DNA of 22,812 nt, taken from Bacteroidales bacterium UBA1176 (GTDB lineage Bacteria > Bacteroidota > Bacteroidia > Bacteroidales > WCHB1-69). This document shows, one piece after another, positions 7,238 through 14,573 of this stretch (positions are counted from its first letter, which is position 1; the number at the start of each line of letters is the position of its first letter). The stretch covers positions 7,534 to 30,345 of the forward strand of contig DBYW01000028.1 of assembly GCA_002311645.1 (NCBI GenBank). Direction: 5' to 3'. A model generated the notes under the pieces. That model had not been told where the DNA came from and did not search any database. It saw only the letters and a list, made by a program, of their open reading frames with translations. The position numbers were made by a program, and so were the translations under genes.

Positions 7238-8505
7238 TGAACATCAAAGTCTTTAAATTCGGCGGTGCCTCCGTGAAGGATGCTCCTGCAATAGAGAATT
7301 TGCAATCCATATTGCGTCGCTATCCTGACGACAAGATTGTGGTGGTGATCTCTGCCATGGGCAAGACTACCAATTTTTTGGAGAAGGTGCTCGCCGCCTA
7401 CCATGACAACTCTGCGGACGTGCCTGTATTGGTGGATGAGTTGCAGCGGCAACATGTCAGCGTGGCAGAGCAGTTGCTGCCCGACCCGGGTGGTGTGGTC
7501 GATGCCCTCTGCAAATTGTTTACACAGCTTCGTGAACGACTGACTATCAGCCCTTCGCAGAACTATGACTTTGACTATGACCAGATTGTTAGCTTCGGGG
7601 AACTGCTGTCCACGACGCTGATTTCGGGCTATCTCAACCATGCAGGCATCCCCAACATGTGGTTGGATGCCCGTCGTTTGGTGCGCACCGACTCCACTTA
7701 TCGCGAAGGGCGCATTGATTGGGAAATTACAGCACGTCAGGTGCGGGAAGGGGTGGAGGCTGGACTGTCACAGGGTGGGGTGGTGCTGACCCAGGGCTTT
7801 ATCGGTGGCACTGCGGAAAATCTCACTACCACATTGGGACGCGAAGGTTCAGACTTTTCAGCCGCAATCTTCGCTCATGTCTTGGATGCCGAAAGCGTCA
7901 CCATCTGGAAGGATGTGCCCGGTCTGCTCAATGCCGACCCCAAGCGCTTTGACGATGCTGTCAAATTGGAACGCATTCCATATGAGGAAGCATTGGAACT
8001 CACCTTCTATGGCGCATCCATCATCCATCCGAAAACACTCAAGCCGTTGCAGAATAAACAGATCCCACTGTATGTCAAGTCGTTTGCCAGTCCCGATGAC
8101 GAGGGTAGTGTCATTACAAACTGCCGGCTCTCTACAGTCATTCCCTCCTATATCGTGAAAGACAACCAGGTGCTGATCACGCTTTTCCCGAAGGACTTCT
8201 CTTTTATGGGGGTGGACAACCTCTCCATTATTTTTTCCTTGTTAGCAAAATATCGCGTCAAAATCAATATGATGCAGAACTCTGCCCTCAGCCTATCCAT
8301 TTGCACGGATAATGTGGGCGACCGTTTGAAAAAATGCATGGCAGAATTGCGCAAGAACAATTATAAGGTCAAGTATAATGCTCCGGTGCAACTTATCACC
8401 ATCCGTCATTATACGCCCGAGGCTGTTGAGAAGGCCGTAGGCATCAAGAAGTTGCTGATGCGACAGACCAGCCGTGCCACCGTACAGTTCGTGGTGGAAC
8501 CATAA
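7234..8505 (+). CDS. lysC: Aspartate kinase (monofunctional, with C-terminal ACT region)
   Basis: A 423-aa aspartokinase that phosphorylates L-aspartate, the first step toward Lys, Thr, Met and diaminopimelate. The amino-acid-kinase signature KFGGASV sits at the N-terminus; later motifs include SFGELLST, QGFIGGT, LGREGSDFSA and WKDVPGLLNADP. The last roughly 110 residues (LITLFPKDFSFMG, then SALSLSICTDN) are ACT regulatory domains, so feedback control by an end product such as lysine is expected from the family. No homoserine dehydrogenase domain is fused. Two adjacent ATG codons (7234 and 7237) are possible; the first overlaps the upstream stop and suggests translational coupling. The length is slightly short for the family (about 440-450 aa). 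The functional link to the upstream cyclase gene is unclear. Confidence 0.93.
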   Translation: MMNIKVFKFGGASVKDAPAIENLQSILRRYPDDKIVVVISAMGKTTNFLEKVLAAYHDNSADVPVLVDELQRQHVSVAEQLLPDPGGVVDALCKLFTQLRERLTISPSQNYDFDYDQIVSFGELLSTTLISGYLNHAGIPNMWLDARRLVRTDSTYREGRIDWEITARQVREGVEAGLSQGGVVLTQGFIGGTAENLTTTLGREGSDFSAAIFAHVLDAESVTIWKDVPGLLNADPKRFDDAVKLERIPYEEALELTFYGASIIHPKTLKPLQNKQIPLYVKSFASPDDEGSVITNCRLSTVIPSYIVKDNQVLITLFPKDFSFMGVDNLSIIFSLLAKYRVKINMMQNSALSLSICTDNVGDRLKKCMAELRKNNYKVKYNAPVQLITIRHYTPEAVEKAVGIKKLLMRQTSRATVQFVVEP

Positions 8506-8533
8506 AGGAAGTCAATTCAATATTTCCTGAATT

Positions 8534-8656
8534 TTATTTCGTGCCGCCACCCAAGGCGATGTAGAGTGCGATGAGGGCGCGGTACCCATTGTAAAGGTTG
8601 GTGGCCTCACTGATCTGCGCACCGAGGAGCCCTTCTTGCGCGGACAAGACCTCTGA
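8534..8656 (-). pseudogene. C-terminal remnant of an outer-membrane efflux protein (TolC/OprM-NodT family)
   Basis: Forty codons plus a stop on the minus strand read SEVLSAQEGLLGAQ, then ISEATNLYNGYRALIALY and IALGGGTK. The pattern LxAQxxLLxAQ, then YxxYxALIxLYxALGGG, is the usual C-terminal end of RND-pump outer-membrane factors in Bacteroidota. An in-frame TAA (8659-8657) sits immediately upstream and the remaining roughly 420 residues are missing, so this is a gene fragment left after deletion or rearrangement. It abuts the 3' end of the glsB-like gene (10 bp). Confidence 0.75.
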
Positions 8657-8666
8657 TTAAGTGGTT

Positions 8667-9728
8667 TTATTTGCGGCTGGCTTTTTTGAGCAAGCGCATC
8701 ACTTTGCGGTGCCGTTTGATCATCCACTCCTCGATTTTCTCGTTTTCCGTCTTGGGAGCGTCGAGATCCTCTTTCTTGCGCTTCCGAGCATTCAGAAACC
8801 GGAGGTATGCTCCGATGTGCCGCATCTTCTTCTCGTGGTAGATGGTGTCGAACGGAATGAGCACAGCGGTGTCCTCGATGTTGTGCATCAGGCGGTTGAC
8901 TGCTGTGCCGAACATACGCATCTCGGAAGTGATGGATATGTAGGCGGTCACATTCGGCGGTACATTCACTCCTCTCAGCCGGGCTGCCTCCCGGAGCAAC
9001 TTGTAGTCTTCCGCCAGGTCATCCCTTTTCACGATCAGATTCATCAAGTCGGGGTCGGAATCAGGCATAACCGCCAGGTCGTCCCATGGTCGGACGAGTT
9101 CATCCTTGTCCCCATAGTGCTTCCAAAGGAAATGGTAGATCAAGTCTCTGGAAATATGGTCGTAGGAGGGATAAATGGTGATTTTGCCAAAGAAATACAG
9201 GAGATTCTGGTTCTTCATGATGAGGGCCACCAGCCCGTCCCACAGGTTGTCCAGGGCAAATATCGACTTGGCGCCGTTTTTGGAACTTTGGTATGCCGGG
9301 GCTACAAAATTGCGCCCAAGTTCCAGGACGTGTGGCAGGTAATCGTCAATGAATTTCTGCGAGAAGTGGAACTGGTGGGAACTTGCCATAATGGGTTGCC
9401 CTTTTTCGTCAAATGTGGCATCGGAGCCGAAGAAGAAACGGTAGCCGCCGACAATGGCCTCGTTGTCAGGATCCCAGACAATCAACTGCTTGTAAGGCTT
9501 CTCCATCTTGTCGTATTCGTCAAGGTCCACCGCATTGCCTGTGGAGCCGCCGGCCTCTCGGAAAGTCATTTCGCGCAACCTGCCGATTTCGGTGACCACG
9601 TTGGGGGAATCTTGCCAGGTGACGACGTAAAGCTCATTGTGCCCTTTGTTCGTGTCTTCCAGCTTTTTGGATTTTGTGAGTTCTGCTTTGAGTAGTTCAA
9701 CTGGTACGGGATCGATTATTGTATTCAT
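8667..9728 (-). CDS. glsB: GNAT-type N-acyltransferase, GlsB-like (glycine lipid synthesis)
   Basis: A 353-aa protein related to the OlsB/hemolysin-type acetyltransferase family (GNAT fold). Visible family features are REMTFREAGGS near residues 50-60, then DEYD, the beta strand and turn IVGGYRFFFG, and HVLELGRNFV followed by YPSYDHISRDL. In OlsB and Bacteroides GlsB this family transfers a 3-hydroxyacyl group from acyl carrier protein to the amino group of ornithine or glycine. A GNAT protein of this kind paired with a PlsC-like O-acyltransferase is the arrangement of the Bacteroides thetaiotaomicron glycine-lipid genes. It lies 14 bp downstream of the glsA-like gene and is surely cotranscribed. 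The lysine- and arginine-rich C-terminus (MIKRHRK, LLKKASRK) suits peripheral membrane binding. The acceptor amino acid (glycine, serine or ornithine) cannot be read from sequence. Confidence 0.75.
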   Translation of the reverse strand: MNTIIDPVPVELLKAELTKSKKLEDTNKGHNELYVVTWQDSPNVVTEIGRLREMTFREAGGSTGNAVDLDEYDKMEKPYKQLIVWDPDNEAIVGGYRFFFGSDATFDEKGQPIMASSHQFHFSQKFIDDYLPHVLELGRNFVAPAYQSSKNGAKSIFALDNLWDGLVALIMKNQNLLYFFGKITIYPSYDHISRDLIYHFLWKHYGDKDELVRPWDDLAVMPDSDPDLMNLIVKRDDLAEDYKLLREAARLRGVNVPPNVTAYISITSEMRMFGTAVNRLMHNIEDTAVLIPFDTIYHEKKMRHIGAYLRFLNARKRKKEDLDAPKTENEKIEEWMIKRHRKVMRLLKKASRK

Positions 9729-9742
9729 TGTGATGGAGATTG

Positions 9743-10615
9743 TCAGTCAATACTGGATGGCCAAGGATTGGAAACAATGCCCGCCATGTCCAACATGGTT
9801 TTGTGTGCAAGGTCGCGCAGCCGCGCTGTCTCTTCTTTTCGGTTTTCGCTGAGGTCGGGCACGATCGGGTCGCCCACGTGAATGGTGAGCAAGGGACCAC
9901 TGTCGCTGAACAGCTTGCGCCACCCAGTGCGGGGTCTGAAGGTGATGACCATCGGAATTATAGGGAGAGCATATTTGTAAGCCATGTTGAAAGCGCCCGT
10001 CTTGAAAGGGCGGAGCGGGGCATAGTTGTACCAGCTGCAGCTTTCAGGGAAGATGTGTATCCATTTTTTCTTGGCATGCAGCTCATCCAGCGCTTGGTCG
10101 AACTTCCGGAGTCCGCTGTAGTTGTCGGGAATGGCAATGCCGCCGATGTGTTTCATCAGGAACCCGTCCTTGCCGTTGAAAGCCTGGGCGTACATCGGGA
10201 TCCAAGCCTTGCGGTAGCGCATCGCCTGCAACACGCAAAGCATATCCCATCGGTGGACGTGGTTGCAAACAGTCATCATCCCGTTGGCAAAGAGCTTTCG
10301 GTATCGACGGATTTTCTCACGGCCTTCAATCCTGAGGCCAAACCGGATACGGTTCAGCGGGAAGGTCACAAACCAGGTGGTGAGATATATGAGCAAATGC
10401 CATATTTTGAATTTCAGCGATTTGTCAAGGTAGGTGTAGGTGCCGTCAAACTTTATGTCCTTGCTTTTCCCGCGTATGGGGGTCATCCTTGTGAAGGGAT
10501 TGTCTCTGGGAAATTCCACAGGCGGCTCAGGGACATAAACCCCTTCTCTGACCTTGAAATATCGATAAGCCGGGCCGAATGATGAATAGTCTTTTGATGA
10601 ATGCTCCTCTAACAT
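9743..10615 (-). CDS. glsA: PlsC-like O-acyltransferase, GlsA-like (glycine lipid synthesis)
   Basis: A 290-aa lysophospholipid-acyltransferase-family protein. The catalytic HX4D motif is HVHRWD (H119-D124), and the substrate-binding motif appears as FPES (189-192) after KKKWIHI. A hydrophobic segment around residues 71-90 could anchor it to the inner membrane. By analogy with GlsA it would add the second, ester-linked acyl chain to N-acyl-glycine produced by the downstream GNAT gene; a conventional lysophosphatidate acyltransferase is the alternative. The ATG at 10615 lies 32 bp after the nearer of two tandem promoter boxes. It is the first gene of a two-gene minus-strand operon. Confidence 0.75.
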   Translation of the reverse strand: MLEEHSSKDYSSFGPAYRYFKVREGVYVPEPPVEFPRDNPFTRMTPIRGKSKDIKFDGTYTYLDKSLKFKIWHLLIYLTTWFVTFPLNRIRFGLRIEGREKIRRYRKLFANGMMTVCNHVHRWDMLCVLQAMRYRKAWIPMYAQAFNGKDGFLMKHIGGIAIPDNYSGLRKFDQALDELHAKKKWIHIFPESCSWYNYAPLRPFKTGAFNMAYKYALPIIPMVITFRPRTGWRKLFSDSGPLLTIHVGDPIVPDLSENRKEETARLRDLAHKTMLDMAGIVSNPWPSSID

Positions 10616-10646
10616 GCTGTACTTTCCAAAGAGAATACGGATGATT

Positions 10647-10696
10647 CAAAATTAGCAATGAAACTGCAAAATTAGCAAAGTTTTTTGAATTCCAAA
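10647..10696 (-). promoter_or_regulatory. Tandem promoters for the glsA-glsB operon
   Basis: The minus strand carries two identical TTGCTAATTTTG blocks exactly 20 bp apart, each containing a perfect TAnnTTTG -7 box (10674-10667 and 10654-10647). The distal box has a TTTG at 10696-10693 (18-bp spacing). The proximal box has a TTTG at 10679-10676 (21-bp spacing). Both fit the Bacteroidetes promoter layout and point at the start at 10615. Confidence 0.6.
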
Positions 10697-10792
10697 ATAA
10701 CAAGGTTGTTTTTTTCCGACATTTTTCTTGAACGCTTTTGTCTGGAGACGTGAATGCCAGAGCCGATGCTGTCGGGAACTTGAAATATTTTG

Positions 10793-10800
10793 TACTTTTG
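10793..10800 (+). promoter_or_regulatory. Promoter -7 box for the TonB-receptor transcript
   Basis: TACTTTTG matches TAnnTTTG, followed by the GCCGCC start-site context also seen after the box at 13383. It lies 20 bp upstream of the short ORF at 10821 and 80 bp upstream of the receptor start. The -33 element is not obvious. Confidence 0.55.
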
Positions 10801-10820
10801 CCGCCAGATAACTATCCATT

Positions 10821-10871
10821 ATGAAAAAAGCCCTTTTCATCATCCTCGTGGCCATGCTGGTTTTAAGGTGA
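10821..10871 (+). CDS. 16-codon ORF, signal-peptide-like (leader peptide or gene remnant)
   Basis: ATG to TGA encodes MKKALFIILVAMLVLR: a Met-Lys-Lys start followed by a pure hydrophobic core, exactly the first part of a Bacteroidetes signal peptide, but it stops before any cleavage site. It starts 20 bp after a promoter box and ends 9 bp before the TonB-receptor ATG, so both sit on one transcript. It may be a translated leader that affects receptor expression, or the 5' stub of a deleted secreted-protein gene whose promoter now drives the receptor. Translation is not proven. Confidence 0.4.
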   Translation: MKKALFIILVAMLVLR

Positions 10872-10880
10872 ACAAACTCT

Positions 10881-13244
10881 ATGAAAAAGATTCTCGTTGC
10901 AACTTTTACCCTGTTTCTTGCAATAGCCTGTCTACCTCTTTCGGCGCAGCAGACACGCTGCAAGGTGACGGGTATCGTTTCGGCGGCGAACGACCACACC
11001 CTGCCGTATGCATCCGTGTATATCTTAAAGCACGATAGTGTGATTGCTGGAACGCTGACGAACCAAGGGGGTCGTTTTGAAATGGAAATCGTCCAAACGA
11101 AGGACTCCTGCCTTCTGACAGTCGTTTTTATGGGGTATAAGACCAAACAACTGCCTTTTGTGGCAAACACGTTGCAGATTTCATTAGGCACCATACTGAT
11201 GGAAGCCGCTTCGCGACAATTGGATGAGATATATGTGACAGCCAAACAGGAAGGTGGAACGTATGTGGATGTGACGCAAACCAGACTGCTGCCCACTGAC
11301 GCTATGCAGTGGATGGGCGGATCCATCGGCGATGTGCTGCGAACGGAACCCTCAGTGACCATCGATCCTAACGGCAATATCTCCCTCCGGGGCAACGGCA
11401 ACGTGCTGCTGCTCCTCGACGGAGTGCCCACCAACCTCGGTTCCATCGACGCTATCCCTTCGTCCAACGTGGCGAGCATCAACATCATCAAAAACCCTAA
11501 TGCCACCTACGATGCAGAGGGCACTGGCGGCATCATCAATATCGTCACCAAGAAGGGCACAGCCCGCGGATTGAGTGGTATGGCCTCAGTAAACTACGGC
11601 TTCAACCATTTCGTCAACGGCAGTCTCGCGCTGAACTACACCAAGAACAAGTTCGCCTTCCGCTTCAACTACCAACTGAAATACGAGGACGATGTCAACA
11701 ACGGCTATTTGTACCGCTACTATCGCACCACGGGCGATAGTCTCAGCCAGCAGATTCACGCCCTGCGAACGGTCTTCAACAACAATGTTGCCTTGGGATT
11801 CACTGTCAAACCCAACCTCAAAACTACTATTGATATGGATTTTCGGTTGATTATACCGAGGTTGAACACCGTGCAGGATTTGTCCAACGACTGGTTTTAT
11901 GGTGGTGCTTTGGTGCACGAGAATCGTCGCAGCGACGTGACTTGGAACCGCGAGAACATCGACGGCAACTTTGCGTTCAAGCGGGTTCTCACGCCTGGCA
12001 GGCTCTCTTTCAGCGTCAAGGCGAATGTTTCCAAAATTTGGGGACACCGCCCGTCGTACTATTTCCTGGAAGGCGACTCGGTCAGCAAGTCGGTGTCGGG
12101 TGGCAGTCCGCTGCTCACCTCCGCGCAGACCGACTGGCGTATCATCCGGCAGTATGGTTTCTGGGATGCCGGCGTGAAGTTCTCGTACCGCCAAAACAAT
12201 ATCTACCACGAATTTTACGTAAATGCCCCCGACGGCTGGGAGTATTCCCATCAGTTTAGCAACGATCTGCTGCACAGGGAGTACGTGCCCGCCGCCTACG
12301 TGCAGCTGACCTCCAAGTCGGGGAAGCCCTTTACTTGGAGTGCGGGACTCCGTTTTGAGTACAGCCACACGCATCTGCATAGCGACAAGGAGGTGTTGGA
12401 CGAGTCAACACAGCACTTCTTCCTCGGACCGTCGCTCTCCCTTAAATATGCCTTTTCGGAGATGCATTCGCTCTCGTTCGCCTATTCGCGGCGTATCACC
12501 CGCCCAACCTACCCGCAGCTCAACCCCTATATGAGCATGATCGACCCTCACAATTTCGAGCAGGGCAATATGCGCCTCAAGCCCGAAACCTCCGACAATG
12601 CCGATCTGCTCTATCAATACAAAGGAAAGAAATGGCGCATCTCCACCGGACTGTATGCCAACTATATCCACAACTACATCACGCAAGTGGCCCGTTTCGA
12701 AGAAGACGTGCTGCTGATGACCTACATCAACGCCAACTCGCAAACCAAGGCGGGATTGGACGTGAGCCTGACCATAAACCCGTGGAAATGGATGTCATTG
12801 GCGGCGGGCACAAACACCTACTACCTCCGTTCTGTTGGTAACATTGATTCGTGGGACATCTCGAATAGTGGCTGGGTCAACAACAGCAACGTGCAGCTCA
12901 GTTTCAAACCCATCAAGGGGATGAACATCTCGTTGCAGTATTTCCTGAACACGCCGCAGTATTACCCGCAGTTCACCACGCTCTTTTCGCACTACTTGAA
13001 CATAGGAATCAGCCAAAAGTTCCTGAAAGGAACGCTCACGGTCTCCGCGCAGCTAACCGACGTCTTCAATACCCGCAAGTGGCAGGTCTTCTCCGACAAC
13101 CAGTATTATCGATTGGAGAATGTGTTGAAGAATAAGAGCCGAATGTTCTGGTTAGGAATTAGTTACAACTTTAACGCCTATAAGAAGTCAGGTTCGCCCA
13201 AGCCTTCGGGCGATGACCGCAGCATCATTCACACGGGAGTGTAG
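10881..13244 (+). CDS. TonB-dependent receptor family outer-membrane beta-barrel protein
   Basis: A 787-aa outer-membrane protein. The signal peptide (1-22) ends LSA|QQT. Residues about 25-110 form a carboxypeptidase-regulatory-like domain (VTGIVSAAND, then LPYASVYI, then GGRFEM). A plug domain follows (about 125-225), including VLLLLDGVPTN and ATYDAEGTGGIINIVTKKG. The remaining roughly 560 residues are alternating beta strands rich in aromatic residues, ending in an aromatic/hydrophobic strand before a short hydrophilic tail. This matches the Bacteroidota OMP_b-brl_3 group of TonB-dependent receptors rather than SusC: it is shorter and there is no SusD partner. The substrate is unknown; iron chelates, peptides or cofactors are all possible. 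No TonB, ExbBD or sensor genes are adjacent. The ATG at 10881 is the start that keeps the signal peptide intact. Confidence 0.88.
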   Translation: MKKILVATFTLFLAIACLPLSAQQTRCKVTGIVSAANDHTLPYASVYILKHDSVIAGTLTNQGGRFEMEIVQTKDSCLLTVVFMGYKTKQLPFVANTLQISLGTILMEAASRQLDEIYVTAKQEGGTYVDVTQTRLLPTDAMQWMGGSIGDVLRTEPSVTIDPNGNISLRGNGNVLLLLDGVPTNLGSIDAIPSSNVASINIIKNPNATYDAEGTGGIINIVTKKGTARGLSGMASVNYGFNHFVNGSLALNYTKNKFAFRFNYQLKYEDDVNNGYLYRYYRTTGDSLSQQIHALRTVFNNNVALGFTVKPNLKTTIDMDFRLIIPRLNTVQDLSNDWFYGGALVHENRRSDVTWNRENIDGNFAFKRVLTPGRLSFSVKANVSKIWGHRPSYYFLEGDSVSKSVSGGSPLLTSAQTDWRIIRQYGFWDAGVKFSYRQNNIYHEFYVNAPDGWEYSHQFSNDLLHREYVPAAYVQLTSKSGKPFTWSAGLRFEYSHTHLHSDKEVLDESTQHFFLGPSLSLKYAFSEMHSLSFAYSRRITRPTYPQLNPYMSMIDPHNFEQGNMRLKPETSDNADLLYQYKGKKWRISTGLYANYIHNYITQVARFEEDVLLMTYINANSQTKAGLDVSLTINPWKWMSLAAGTNTYYLRSVGNIDSWDISNSGWVNNSNVQLSFKPIKGMNISLQYFLNTPQYYPQFTTLFSHYLNIGISQKFLKGTLTVSAQLTDVFNTRKWQVFSDNQYYRLENVLKNKSRMFWLGISYNFNAYKKSGSPKPSGDDRSIIHTGV

Positions 13245-13382
13245 ACGCCTCTTCCCGAACAGAACTTGCTAATGTATCCAAAAATCCGTACATTAACTTT
13301 TTTTAACATTTATATCACGCTCATTATCAATATTGTAATAAACTTAATAAATCATAAAAGCATTTTGTAATACTTTAAAGAG

Positions 13383-13390
13383 TATTTTTG
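13383..13390 (+). promoter_or_regulatory. Promoter -7 box of the glycosyltransferase-esterase operon
   Basis: TATTTTTG (TAnnTTTG) lies in a very AT-rich intergenic stretch 46 bp before the glycosyltransferase ATG. TTTG at 13364-13367 is a possible -33 element at short spacing (15 bp). Otherwise 13245-13382 shows only AT-rich sequence with no ORF. Confidence 0.55.
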
Positions 13391-13436
13391 CCGCCGTTAT
13401 TTTATAGAAAGTTTTATCACTCAAAACGACAAGAGA

Positions 13437-14573
13437 ATGAAAATATTATTTGTTATTGATACCATAGACAACCACAATGGAACCAGTGTCTCTGCGAAGC
13501 GGTTCGCATCCGAGCTGAGAAGCCGCGGGCACGAGGTGAAGTTTCTCACAACCGGGGTGCCGGACTACGAACGTTTCGTGGTTCCCGAATACCATTTCCC
13601 GTTGATGCACGGACTAGTCAAACGTCATGGGTTCACGTACGGACAGGCAAAAGAGGATGTTATCCGTGAGGCTCTGGAATGGTGTGACGTGGCGCATTGC
13701 TATATGCCTTTCGGGCTGGAGATTGCCACAAAGCGAATGGCCATCGAGATGGGAAAACCCTGTACCGCGGCGTTTCACGTGCAGCCCGAGAACGTGACAG
13801 CCACCTTCCGTATGCAGAATTTCAAGTGGGCAAACACTATTTTTTACAACATATTGAACCGCAAATTTTTCAAGTATTTCCGTCATATACACTGTCCAAG
13901 CAGATTCATTGCCGACTATCTGGTCCATCTCGGGTACACTGCGGAAATGCACGTGATCAGCAACGGCTGTCCTTCGGAATACCATTGGCACAAATGTCCT
14001 AAACCAGCGTGGTGCGCTGACAAGTTCGTAGTGCTGATGGTAGGCCGGCTGTCGCCTGAAAAGCACCAAGGCACCATTCTGAATGCCGTCCGGCATTCCG
14101 CATACGAAAAGCAAATCCAAGTGATATTGGTGGGATACGGACTGAGCAAGCGGAAATTGCGCAGGAAAGGAAAAAGATTGTCCAACACGCCTCGTATCGG
14201 CTTTATGTCCGACAAGAATCTGATGGAAGCGTTGGGATACGCGGACTTGTATGTGCACGCGAGCGAGGTGGAACTGGAGTCCATCTCGTGCCTGGAAGCT
14301 ATGGGCTGCGGATTGGTGCCGCTGATTTCAAGCAGCCCGATGAGCGCGACCTCCCAGTTCGCACAGGATTGCCACAGTTTGTTCGCGCCCCGAAAGCCCC
14401 GGTTGTTGGCAAAAAAAATTGATTACTGGATTGAACATCCGGAGAAAAGAAAGGAAATGGAAAAAAAATACGCCGAGTCAATCCAACAATACAGAATAGC
14501 TGAATCCGTGTCACAATTTGAGGCTATGCTGATGGAAGAAATCTCAGAAAATGAATCGAACAAGTATCATTAG
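13437..14573 (+). CDS. GT4-family glycosyltransferase
   Basis: A 378-aa GT-B-fold transferase. The N-terminal acceptor half begins MKILFVIDTIDNHNGTS and contains FHVQPENVT (about 113-121). The C-terminal nucleotide-sugar half has VGRLSPEKH (202-210) and the GT4 EX7E signature ELESISCLE (E279-E287), followed by AMGCGLVP. It has no signal peptide or clear transmembrane helix, so it should act on the cytoplasmic side of the inner membrane. The layout recalls GT4 enzymes that glycosylate diacylglycerol or phosphatidylinositol lipids, but the acceptor and sugar are not determined. Its last codons overlap the start of the secreted esterase by 23 bp, so the two are translationally coupled; whether the esterase acts on the same glycolipid or glycan is speculation. 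Confidence 0.85.
   Translation: MKILFVIDTIDNHNGTSVSAKRFASELRSRGHEVKFLTTGVPDYERFVVPEYHFPLMHGLVKRHGFTYGQAKEDVIREALEWCDVAHCYMPFGLEIATKRMAIEMGKPCTAAFHVQPENVTATFRMQNFKWANTIFYNILNRKFFKYFRHIHCPSRFIADYLVHLGYTAEMHVISNGCPSEYHWHKCPKPAWCADKFVVLMVGRLSPEKHQGTILNAVRHSAYEKQIQVILVGYGLSKRKLRRKGKRLSNTPRIGFMSDKNLMEALGYADLYVHASEVELESISCLEAMGCGLVPLISSSPMSATSQFAQDCHSLFAPRKPRLLAKKIDYWIEHPEKRKEMEKKYAESIQQYRIAESVSQFEAMLMEEISENESNKYH

Noticed and set aside
8661..9695. A 344-codon open frame on the plus strand opposite the glsB-like gene
   Set aside because: The minus-strand product has recognisable acyltransferase motifs and an operon partner; the plus-strand frame is an antisense shadow.
9740..10582. A 280-codon open frame on the plus strand opposite the glsA-like gene
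   Set aside because: The minus strand encodes HX4D and FPES motifs; the plus frame has none.
10652..11506. A 284-codon minus-strand open frame over the start of the TonB receptor
   Set aside because: It is antisense to the signal peptide and plug domain and spans two promoter regions.
11586..12380. A 264-codon minus-strand open frame inside the TonB-receptor barrel
   Set aside because: Shadow of the beta-barrel coding sequence; no motif.
10881..13244. SusC identity for the TonB-dependent receptor
   Set aside because: The length is below typical SusC, no SusD gene follows, and the barrel looks like the OMP_b-brl_3 group.
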